From NCBI GenBank assembly GCA_039090855.1, contig CM077011.1:40753501-40817500 (forward strand): DNA of 64,000 bases, written 5' to 3'. The notes below the pieces were generated by a model, which worked only from the letters and a program-made list of their open reading frames with translations, searched no databases and was not told the DNA's origin. Both the position numbers and the translations under genes were made by a program. This document shows, one piece after another, positions 33,842 to 42,847 of the stretch (its first letter is position 1; the number at the start of each line of letters is the position of its first letter). The stretch comes from Macrothele yani. Lineage: Eukaryota; Arthropoda; Arachnida; Araneae; Macrothelidae.

Positions 33842-34571
33842 TATTTTTTTTGTATTGAATTGTGAATTATTACAAATTCTGAATAATGAAATTAATAAAA
33901 TTTTTAAACCCATGTAGTCTCAGATTTTAAACAAATCAATTAAAAATAAAACATTGTTTAAATAAATAGTTTTAAATAACAAAAATACTATATCTATTGT
34001 TATTAATGAAACTTTTTTGAGATTTAGCCCAAATTTATTTTCAGTTTACATGTTTTTTTCATTTATTTTTTTTTTCATTAAACTCTTGTGTTAGGCTAAA
34101 TTTGAATATAGCTTTTTAAGTAAACCCATTATCATCCCAAGTTACAACTCACGTAATCAAATACCAAACATATAGATTGTTTTAAAAAAAATTCAAATTT
34201 TTTGGAGTGTCGCATTTTGAAAAATTCAAAATTTTAATTTTAAAATTTATTTATTTTTAAATCTTAACCCCTATGGTGTTTGTTGTACATCAAATAAAAG
34301 AGCATAAAAAATACTACAAAAAGATACCTTTCCCATCTCTTTATCTTAATTAGGGGAGCTGCAATCATAATTTAAAAACATATCAATCTTCTGATTTTGG
34401 GGTGTTTTTGGACATTTTATATAGCTGTATTTTCAAAACCGGTGGCTATATGACGATGAAATTTGATATTTTTCTTAATCTATATAGAGGCCACCACTGT
34501 ACCAAATTTCATTAAAATCTGAGATGGTGAGATAAAAAATGCCTTCAAATTGTGTTGAGTTGATACGGATC
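33842..34571. repeat. Right TIR of the Sola-like element
   Basis: Inverse of the left TIR. It ends near ggatca at 34571, where ACGTT-type repeats resume. Confidence 0.85.
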
Positions 34572-34690
34572 ACTCTTCAAATCTTTTACTTTGCATATTA
34601 CATTGAAAACAAACGTTTCCATAACGTAGCAAAACCGTTTTAGCAACGTTTGGGCTCCGTAAGAGGGACGTACGGTAATGTTTATCTTAA
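34572..34690. repeat. ACGTT-rich repeat, continuation after the transposon
   Basis: acaaacgtttccataacgta and gttttagcaacgtttggg resume the pattern interrupted at 30278. Confidence 0.65.
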
Positions 34691-35039
34691 AGCTGCCATG
34701 ATAATCTGTTGTATACAGTCTTGTTACCTAGTCTAAAAAAATTTGGGGGTAAATAAATGAAGTTCTTAGCTAACCTAAAAAATCATTTTCATCATATCAT
34801 AAAATATCATTTTCATCATATGAAGGCCCCTTCACAAAACTTTTCTTGTTCCTAATAGTTATTTTACTATCACTTATTTTTGTTGAAGCTTTATAAGGGA
34901 TGACTTTGTTAGGAAAAATATGTTATAAAAAAGAAAGCATTTCTATCACAGTTACTAGTGCAACACAATCTCTCACCATTATACAGAGTGTCCAAGAATT
35001 ATGAAACACATTACAAAATTATGTACAAAAAAAAAACAC

Positions 35040-35218
35040 TATAACGAATTGAATTTCTCCGTCATTTTTATCCGCGCCGGGGTTCGAACCCGGGTCCACT
35101 CATTCCGGAATAAGTTGCTCTACCAATTAAGCTACGCGGACATTGATTCTAATTGCTATCTGCCTTTATGTCGTGTGCGTCCTTCTGGCAGGTACGGCAC
35201 ATCTCCTGGTACGTTACA
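35040..35218 (-). repeat. 3' LTR of miniature LTR element, copy 2
   Basis: On the minus strand it begins TGTAACGTACC and ends CGTTATA. The tRNA-like block (35070-35141) folds as a full cloverleaf: 7-bp acceptor stem (GTCCGCG with CGCGGAT), 4-bp D stem around aattggta, and 5-bp T stem around TTCGAAC. The anticodon loop is non-standard (ttccggaa). Confidence 0.88.
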
Positions 35219-35253
35219 TCATCTCCCCCTTCTTTTTCTTTTTTTTCTTTTTC
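35219..35253 (-). other. Polypurine tract
   Basis: On the minus strand this is a run of A and G almost 35 bases long, ending agaagggggagatga directly before the 3' LTR. Confidence 0.8.
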
Positions 35254-35351
35254 GAAGTGCTGGAGAAAGGATTCTCTTATTTTTCCTATCGCGCGGTGTG
35301 GAAATAACATCACACCATTGCGAGATTTTGAACGGTCGGGTCATCCGGATA

Positions 35352-35363
35352 GTTCGGGCGCCA
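35352..35363 (-). other. Primer-binding site (tRNA-Lys)
   Basis: On the minus strand, TGGCGCCCGAAC is the exact complement of the last 12 bases of tRNA-Lys(UUU) including CCA. It lies one base after the 5' LTR. Confidence 0.88.
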
Positions 35364-35364
35364 T

Positions 35365-35543
35365 TATAACGAAGTATATTTCTCCGTCATTTTTATCCGC
35401 GCCGGGGTTCGAACCCGGGTCCACTCATTCCGGAATAAGTTGCTCTACCAATTAAGCTACGCGGACATTGATTCTAATTGCTATCTGCCTTTATGTCGTG
35501 TGCGTCCTTCTGGCAGGTACGGCACATCTCCTGGTACGTTACA
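35365..35543 (-). repeat. 5' LTR of miniature LTR element, copy 2
   Basis: About 98% identical to the 3' LTR; the three differences lie close together near the inner end. The tRNA-like block is at 35395-35466. Confidence 0.88.
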
Positions 35544-35696
35544 ACACAACTATGAGCATTGTCTGTTTTTCTATGTCACATATTACTAACACCGTTCCTA
35601 TATTTTTGAATTGCAGAATTGTTACTCCCAGAATCCGATAGATGGCGCTAGGTGTGGCTTGATTAGGAATTTATGAGAAATGCGCAATCAGTAGTC

Positions 35697-36730
35697 ATGT
35701 CATCCATACAGCAGAAGGCGATGTGTGTGTTATGGTTTGCGGAATTAAAGTCTGTCATTAAAGTTAAAAGACGGTACCGTTTAGAGTATGGTTGTAATTC
35801 TCCGTCAACAAATTCAACTAAGCGGTGAATGAAACAGTTTAAAGGAACTGGCAGTGTGGAACATCGTGGAGGAACTGGTAGGCCTAGCGTCAGAGGTGAG
35901 ATGGTTGACCAAGCTATGAAAGTTTCCGACGAAGCCCCAGGAAATCCGTTCATAAAGCAAGCAGAGAACTGTGCATTCCAAAATAGACAGTTCGCGATAT
36001 CTTGCACAAGAAATTAGTTTCATGCTTATAAAATTCAAATAGTGCAAAAGATGCATGCAAATAATCACACTCTGCAATACGATTTTGCTGTGGATATGCT
36101 GAATCAAGTGGAAAACGATAAAAACTTTCTCAGTACTGTAATTTTTAGTGATTAATCCACATTTCGTGTATGAGGTATTGTTTCACTTCGTAAACTATGT
36201 TTTGTTTGGATATGGGGCAGTGAACCGCCTCATGCTGCTATTGAACTGGAACGTGATTCTCCAAAAGTTAATGTGTGGTGCGCCCTATAAAAAAGAGAAG
36301 TGATTGGCCCTTTCTTCTGTGAAAAAACCATAAATGGTGACATTTACTTGGATATGTTAGAAAATTTCCCTATACCCCAAATCAAAAGATATGACGTCGT
36401 TTTCCAACAAAACTGCATGCCTTCGCATTGGTCAATGTGTGTACGTAAATGCCTAAATGAGCATTTCCCCAACAGATGGATTGGGCGTGGTGGTCCCATT
36501 CTGTAGCTCCTCGCTCCCCAAATCTAACTCTATTGGATTATTTCATGTGGGGTTATGTGAAGGATCGTGCCTATCAGACGCCTTGTACTGATTTACAGGA
36601 ACTGAAGCAGCGTATCACAGCTGCTATTAATTCCATAACTCGTCAGATGCTTGCCAATACATGCCATGAAATCGAGTATCACCTGGACGTACTACGAGCA
36701 ACCAAGGGATCTCACATCGAAATTTATTAA
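35697..36730 (+). pseudogene. DD41D-type transposase, degraded
   Basis: MSSIQQKAMCVLWFAELKSV and the following RRYRLEYGCNSPSTNS form the DUF4817-like N-terminus; a stop interrupts it at about 35826. Then TGRPSV, a first catalytic block VIFSD followed by a stop, and VVFQQNCMPSHW, where the second Asp has become Asn. The C-terminal RWIGRGGPI and APRSPNLTLLDYFMWGYVKD follow. The protein tail (LQELKQRITAAINSITRQML) runs open to SHIEIY. The gene is clearly dead. Confidence 0.78.
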
Positions 36731-36837
36731 CTTGTGTAGTTACATTGTAAGTTAGTACAGTCAGTTTCTTTCTATCTGTTTAATGTTTTGTTTAACATAA
36801 TTTTGTACTGTGTCCAATAATTCTCGGACATCCTGTA

Positions 36838-37912
36838 TATTTATTGTTCACAAGGTATACGACTTCACAAACTATGTTTTGACTCAAGTCCATTTCACTG
36901 GCTTCGTTGTGGCTGTTGCAATTTTCTTGAAAATTCAGTTGCTAATTTTTAACTGAACATAAAGTAGACATTTTAATACCACTAACATCTAAGTTATTGC
37001 AACATAAAACTGAGTCAGTTGTGTTGTTCATTTACGAGTTTTTCGGACACATCTGTAATTTAGCTGATAGATTATTAGAAATGTGAGGTGAAATAATGCT
37101 GGGAGATAAATCAAGTAGTACTTTCACAGCTTTGTTTTTAATTTTTCTTTTAAGTGTAGCTGAAGGCTATCTGTGTTTCTGCTGCAGATCTGTGTATTTA
37201 TATCTCAGTTTACGTTTCTTTATCATTTTTTCTGTATTTTTACAGAGGAGCCTTTTATTTTGGTATGTTAGTTGCTTTGTATTTTTTCAACCCATGTGTA
37301 TTTGGTTCTTAATCTTTTTTTCACTAGTTTGCGAATTTAGACTTAATTTTTGGTTATAATTGTCTTAGTATTTGAGGAAGTTTGTTTAGTGTAATGTCCC
37401 TAGTTTATATCTTGTGCTTATAAATTGCAATTTTTAGTTTCCGCTTGAGGGTCCTATTGTGTAACAAACAGTACGTAGCATATAAATAATTGTAAGAATC
37501 AATTGATTATGCATGTTGAAACACCTTTTTCAAGAATTTGTATGCAAATAAGATATGAAAACAGCCACCCAATCTAGTTTGTTCTGTCTTGGGTTAAATT
37601 CTGTTGCTACTCATTTCAAGAGTAACCCTTTGCATTGTTTGGCCAACCAGAAAAAATATTTTCTTCTATTGGCTGTTCATTAATGTCATTTGTTGTTGTA
37701 CTCTGACATTGTGCTGTGCTCTTCTCTCTATTTATGTACATAATATTAACTTCAAGTTCCTAAAATGTATAAGTTCTTTTTCTGTTTCAATTCATAGGTG
37801 GTCACGAAAAGTTATAATGAAACAAATGAACAATTCATGCATTCATTTCATTATTTTCATAGGCTTCAAACACAATTCATGTATTCTGAATCATAAGAAA
37901 AAAATATATATA
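36838..37912. other. Anonymous AT-rich region
   Basis: Hydrophobic open frames occur but have no recognisable motifs and look like consequences of T-rich composition. No repeats were identified. Confidence 0.45.
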
Positions 37913-38036
37913 TACAGTACTCACAAAACGTTAGGGATATTATGGTTTCAAAAGGGAAACATGGTGATATGCATATTTAGTGACTACAGGAGATAGGTTA
38001 TCAGCATAAATTAGCATCATGATGACACATCATGTG

Positions 38037-38043
<7 letters not shown>

Positions 38044-38075
<32 letters not shown>
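38044..38075. repeat. (GT)n microsatellite
   Basis: About 16 uninterrupted GT units inside the Tc1 leader. Confidence 0.95.
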
Positions 38076-38076
<1 letters not shown>

Positions 38077-38183
38077 AAGCTCCGATAAAAGTAGCTTCCG
38101 AGAAGTAGAAAACAGGTCGTCTCACTGCTTGGACTACAAGTTTGCTGAATGCATTTCCTTCAGAGTAGGATTAACTTGAAAAG

Positions 38184-38330
38184 ATGTCCAGACAACGTTT
38201 AAGTATTGACATCAGAAATAGGGCTGTTGACATGTTACATGCAGGTGTACGGCAGATTGATGCAGTTGCTGCTTTAGGAGTTTTGCAAGCCAGCTACACA
38301 CAAAATTTCTACCGAATGGAAATGCTGCAG
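38184..38330 (+). pseudogene. Tc1-like transposase, N-terminal fragment
   Basis: MSRQRLSIDIRNRAVDMLHA is followed by GVRQIDAVAALGV, the start of a Tc1 helix-turn-helix. Similarity stops near 38340 at a C-run, where inserted DNA begins. Confidence 0.65.
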
Positions 38331-38639
38331 ATCAAGCAGGATTTTTACCCCCCCCCCCTCAATAAACAGGTGTGTGTGTGGGGAAGGGGTTACTTAAAAA
38401 AAACCAAAAAAACACCCACTGCAAACGGTTATTTTATTTTTTTTCCAAAGAAACACATGATTTCTTTTCTGGTTAATGCTCTTGTACGTTATGTTTTTGC
38501 TAGAAGTAATTCTCAAATATATTTTATGACTTCAATACTTGGGCTGTAGAGATAGAATATTTTAAAATTTTAAATAAGCAATGTTTATTCACAATTAAAT
38601 ATTTCATTTTAAGATTTTAAATCTACTGTAGTTTCACTG

Positions 38640-39478
38640 AGCATTTGGCTTGGCTTCATTAGGACAAATGGAGTGCAAACGTTCAAATCATCGTGACATC
38701 ATCAGCATTCTGACAGTCACTGCTTTTGGCAAGTTGTTTCCACGTGTTTTAGATGTCATGTCGTTGAAAAGCCATGAGCAGTTGCACTATATGTGGAAAG
38801 CTTCTAATATATTAAGCTTGATAGTCAAATCAGGTTTATCAATAAGCGTAGCATTTAAAAAAATCTGGTTATTTTCATGACAATGTTGGGCTATAGACGA
38901 CTTCTTCAGTTCCATACGTAAGTCATGTGTTCCTTCACATGAAAACTTAAAAGCCCTACGGATCTGTCCTATACATGAAAGTCCACATTCACAAGCGATC
39001 TGATAAATTCCCCAGTTATGTCTTCAACGTAGTCTTTTGATCCAAAAAATTTGCCTTGTTTATAGATTTCAAAATAACTTTGAAATTTAAACATTTGAAA
39101 GTTCCTAAATTTCTGGACAGCTTTGTCTACAACAAAAGGACAATCTATATCCTGTGTGTGCCACAATTTCTTTAAAAAAAAAATCAAACTTTTTTTTTTT
39201 TTTGTGTTTACTGACCATGGTGAGCAACTCAATGGGCTATAAGCAGTAGCCTGTCCCTAATTTAGGGTCACTGGTTCCAGGGAAGGAAGAGACCCAGTGC
39301 CGTAAGACAAACACAACATCCATGCCTCACCGGGATTCGAACCCAGCCCACTTGGAAGAACCGAACAGTCATAAGCCAGTGCTTAGACCACTGCGGCGGC
39401 AAAAATCTAGCTTTTTCTGCAAGGAATCCTCTGTAACGCATAGATGTACTGCACGATATACTTGGGTAGAAAACACCA
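38640..39478 (-). pseudogene. PLE RT/GIY-YIG C-terminal region, degraded
   Basis: From the 39480 side, the pieces read the region before ELDFLKRI, then HTQDIDCPFVVDKAVQKFRN and GKFFGSKDYVEDI leading into a broken GIY-YIG domain, and KKSSIAQHCHENNQ-like sequence. Each piece aligns in order with the better copy at 53370-54336. A SINE and stops interrupt it. Confidence 0.68.
39190..39400 (-). mobile_element. tRNA-derived SINE (family B) in the PLE
   Basis: T-run, body and a shortened head ending ctgcggcggc. aaaaatc-type sequence occurs on both sides. Confidence 0.85.
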
Positions 39479-39704
39479 ATTTGTTTCTTTGACTTTTCTT
39501 TATGACTTGTCAACAACATGCCACCTACTCGATTTCTTTCAATTGCATGGAGACAATTCACCAAAATCCATGATCATCAACTACCTGATGATGTCACATA
39601 TGAATGTTTATGCTCCTTTTGTCCTGATGAAGCCGAGCTAAAGGCTCAACAAAACTATAGATCTTAAAATAAATTATTTAATTGTGAATAAATGTTGCTT
39701 ATTT

Positions 39705-40390
39705 ATTCTATAATTTCACACATGGTTTAATCCTTTAATTCCACTAATATTATATTTACCAACTTGGTGAAGTCACCAACTTGGTTTACTTTCACAGGGT
39801 GATCCAGTTGTATTCTACAGAGAGATCTACTGGTAGGAGGGGAAATACTGATCTGAGGGATATAATCTCAAGTTTTAAAGCTACAGGAGGTTGTACTTAA
39901 TTTACACTCACCTGTGTTTTGCATAACATCCCTAACTTTCCTAACTAGAGCCATGAATAACCAAACCTGAGTAAAATTTAAAAAGAAAAAAAAATCATTT
40001 ATGCAATTTCTTTATATAATTCAACTGTTTTGAATGCCCTATTATTTCCTAATGTAAATCACATTCAAAAGTTTGTCCTAATTAGTGCTGGTAAATTATG
40101 CTCATAAAATTATATTATGATATACCCCCAAATTTTAATTTATCTTTATATATATTAAGAATCAAGCAAGAAGAAAGAAAAAGGGAAGTAAACACTGAAA
40201 AACAAGTTACTAGTAAAGTGAAAAGCCAAAATGAGCACAAGCTGCAGTTACAATTAACTGGAATGAAAATTAAAAAAAAAAAAGGAAGAGAAAAAAAGCT
40301 AAACCACTGATGAAACCTATTGAAAGTGCTGTCATCATGGCATTCAACTTTTTCTGTTTTTTTTCCGACAGCCAGAAAGACTCCTTTGAT
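39705..40390. other. Anonymous AT-rich region
   Basis: Nothing recognised. A Lys-rich open frame around 40100-40310 is compositional. Confidence 0.4.
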
Positions 40391-40393
40391 CAA

Positions 40394-40413
40394 CCCCCCC
40401 CCCCCCTTTGATC

Positions 40414-40440
<27 letters not shown>
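40394..40440. repeat. C-run and T-run low-complexity tract
   Basis: About 14 C followed, after gatc-containing sequence, by about 26 T. Confidence 0.9.
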
Positions 40441-40444
<4 letters not shown>

Positions 40445-40613
40445 ATGGACCCAAACTCAGCAAATAGCTCTAATCTAAACTTCGCATGTTCAGTAGATAT
40501 GTCACTAACTCACTATTATATGCTATGCTACAAATAAATAGTCCAATATAATAATGATAATCTTACTCACAAAATGACTGAATCATACATAGTTGTTTGT
40601 GTTATTTACATGA

Positions 40614-41250
40614 AACTTTCATGTCTGGCTTTACTTTGCAAAAACCTCTTCTTTGCTTCAGAAATTTTTTTTGTGCGATATCATTTTCAACAGAAATGAT
40701 GGATAAAGCTGATAGCTGTTCCTGCATCGTTGTAGATCTCAAATAAGTCTTTATCAGCTTTAATTTATTAAAACTTCTTTTCCCGCTTTCTACAGACAGG
40801 AATTGCAATATTCGAAAGCAAATCCTACTGTTGGGATAACAATGAACCATATCATACTGGAATATGAAGTTTAGAGCTTCTATTGTAGTAGCTGAGCTGC
40901 ATTTGCTCATAAGTGCTTGCAAATGCCTCAGCTCTTCAAACAGTTGCTCCCCATCGATATCTTTTTCTTCACTGTCAGCATCCTTAAGGAATTTTTCTAA
41001 CTGAATACACTTTTCTTTTAAAGAATCCCCTGTCAGGCAATTTCTTCAAATTATAAAGGAAACCCGAAGCGTTGAAAAGTTTTTGCAACTGAGTAAATCT
41101 TTCCTGAATGGCAAACAATGCGCTATCAATGAGTGGATAGAAAACCATTGATTTATATATGGTTCGCAATCTGTAGGAGCTTTGTTGCTGTTTTCATAGT
41201 AAAAAGTGTTTTTCTTCCGCTTTACCCTAGGCTGTGGGAATTTGGGATTT
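40614..41250 (-). pseudogene. hAT-type transposase C-terminal fragment (ZMYM1-like)
   Basis: Minus-strand pieces include SMVFYPLIDSALFAIQERFT with LQKLFNASGFLYNLKKLPD, an acidic segment (KDADSEEKDIDGEQLFEELR), and the hAT dimerisation region RILQFLSVESGKRSFNKLKL, then KTYLRSTTMQEQLSALSIIS. Sequences like these occur in domesticated and active hAT transposases of the zinc-finger MYM-type 1-like group. The catalytic core upstream is absent and a frameshift splits the part present. Confidence 0.7.
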
Positions 41251-41303
41251 ATTTCCAAGATGTACATACCAATAAGGCTTGTCACTCAAGCCTTATTGTT
41301 ATA

Positions 41304-42516
41304 CACTGAGTTGCCACTTTATTATTACCACCCCCTCAGTACTTCGTTGGGCCATCTTTTGTCTTTAATACTACGTCGATGTAGATTCTTCGTGGCATGG
41401 ACTCCACGAGATGTTGATAGGTGGTTTTTGGAATCAAAGACCATGCTTGATGAATAGCACTTTCCAGGAGTGTGAAATTGCAGGGTTGTGTATCCAGCTG
41501 TTTGATGGCTTGTTCAACTTCATCCCACAAATTCTCAATGGGGTTGAGATCTGGAGATTGTGGGTGCCAGCTAAGCAATGTAAACTAACCGGCATTTTCC
41601 TGAAACCAATCCTGTACAATACGAGCACTACGGCAAGACGCATTATCTCGTTGAAAGTAGCCATCGCCATTGGGATAAACCATCCACATGACAGGATGTA
41701 CTTGGTCTGCAACGATGTTTAGATATGATGTGCCAGTCAGACGTTGATCAACATGAATTAAAGGGCCCAAATCATGCCAGAAAAACATTCCCCAAACCAT
41801 AACGTTGCCTCCACCAGCTTGACGGGTTGTAGCAATGCATTTGGGGTCCATGCTTTCGTGCTGTTTCCGCCAAATTTTCACTCGGCCATAGACATGGTGC
41901 AACTGAAAACGTGATTCATCGGACCAAATAATTTGTTTCCAATTATAGACTGTCCAATCCTTATGCTCCTGTGCGAAGTGGAGACATTTTCTCTTGTTAA
42001 CTGCAGACAGCAAAGGTGTTCGAACAGGCCTCCTTCTGCCATATCCCACCCGTGCCGTGTACGGCGAACAGTGCGTGCACAGATCATTTGAGGGATCCTT
42101 GATTAAGATGGTCTGTAATTGCTGCACTGTTGCCTATTACCAGTCTGGACACTCTCCGTTCCGCCCGAGCAGTCACTAGTCGATGACGACCACACGTTGC
42201 ACGAAGAGACCCAGTTTTTTGGCTCACAGTCCAGTCTTTAAACACTTTAACAACAGTGGCTCTGGAACATTTCATGAATGCGGCGGTTTCAGTGATACTC
42301 GCTCGACGGCTCCGAGCTCTTACAATCGCCCCACGTTGAAAGTCCGTGAAATTGCATTTTTTACCCATCTCGTCACCCAAAATTCACTTCTACTACTGTC
42401 GCAAGCACTAAGCTTTCCCTTTTTATACTAGCCTCACCCTCTGGCGGCAACAGCGTGCAGCCATAGCTCATTTGCTTAAAACTGTCAGGTAGTCATAATA
42501 AAGTGGCCACTCAGTG
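41304..42516 (-). mobile_element. Tc1-like transposon
   Basis: The ends cactgagttgccactttatt and, inverted, cactgagtggccactttatt are near-perfect TIRs with TA on both sides (41302-41303, 42517-42518). The minus-strand transposase fills the interior. Confidence 0.88.
41336..42380 (-). pseudogene. Tc1-like transposase, two frameshifts
   Basis: MGKKCNFTDFQRGAIVRARS and the following RRASITETAAFMKCSRATVV form the first helix-turn-helix. The second DNA-binding block lies in the 42127-42000 part (TILIKDPSNDLCTHCSPYTA). Catalytic motifs are IIWSDESRFQLHHV (Asp), FQRDNASCRSARIVQDW (Asp) and SPDLNPIENLWDEVEQ (Glu); the C-terminus is KTKDGPTKY. Frames change near 42090 and 41582. All catalytic residues survive, so decay is recent. 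Confidence 0.83.
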
Positions 42517-42847
42517 TATATAAAAATGTCAACAAACATCAGGAACGAACAAAAAAAGAAAAAAAGGTTAATTTTTTTCCCCCTGAAAACCCAAATGCGT
42601 AATAGCAACAGAGAAGAATTCAGAAAAAAAAACCGCACAAGAATTGAAAATGCTTCTTGTTGTTGGTGGTATATATATAGGAACTCTGCATGTGCCAGAG
42701 AAACAACAATGGAGTATTCAGCTTTCATTTTTGTGGCAAATACAGACTAGCTCATAAAAGAAAAAAAAAGTTAGCGGATAGTTTTACTATGTAAGAAAAT
42801 TTATAAATCCATGGGCATCCCTTCCATTTGGTGGCTGCCTTCCTGGC

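Larger units (their letters stand above)
30278..34571 (+). mobile_element. Long-TIR DNA transposon, Sola-like
   Basis: Two arms of about 710 bp in inverted orientation (30278-30992 and 33842-34571) flank a single transposase gene, 4.3 kb in all. The arms agree over their whole length (for example attttaatgaaatttggtac and its inverse, gggagctgcaatcat, acctttcccatctct and their inverses). ACGTT-rich DNA continues on both sides, so the element inserted into that repeat. The transposase resembles those of the Sola superfamily as I remember them. The terminal bases and target duplication could not be fixed. Confidence 0.8.
35040..35543 (-). mobile_element. Miniature LTR element with tRNA-like LTRs (TRIM-like), copy 2
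   Basis: Two 179-bp direct repeats (35040-35218, 35365-35543) differ at only three positions and flank a 146-bp interior. The 4-bp target duplication ACAC (35036-35039 and 35544-35547) is exact. Read on the minus strand, the 5' LTR is followed after one base by a perfect 12-base tRNA-Lys(UUU) primer-binding site, and a purine-rich tract ends at the 3' LTR. The near-identity of the LTRs indicates a recent insertion into an already dead mariner. No protein is encoded. Ordinary SINEs lack a primer-binding site, a polypurine tract and 4-bp duplications. Confidence 0.92.
34984..36835 (+). mobile_element. Mariner-superfamily (DD41D-spaced) element, degraded
   Basis: The TIRs cagagtgtccaagaattatg and, inverted, caggatgtccgagaattatt share acattacaaaattatg-like continuations and have TA at both ends. 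The transposase is plus strand. Its 5' leader holds the miniature LTR element at 35040-35543. Confidence 0.82.
38577..39701. mobile_element. Penelope-like element remnant in inverted arrangement
   Basis: Terminal segments aagcaatgtttattcacaat (left) and its inverse at 39660-39701 bracket PLE sequence. Minus-strand coding occupies 38600-39480 (with a SINE inserted), but the last 220 bp encode the C-terminal end on the plus strand. Two 3' ends thus face outward, a chimeric or fold-back arrangement of the kind reported for PLEs. Confidence 0.7.

Noticed and set aside
35395..35466. Functional tRNA genes in the LTRs
   Set aside because: The anticodon loop has eight bases and a palindrome, no normal anticodon can be assigned with confidence, and every copy sits in a repeat.
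37096..37996. Membrane protein genes (hydrophobic frames)
   Set aside because: Phe/Leu-rich frames arise from T-rich DNA. No motif, splice structure or similarity is seen.
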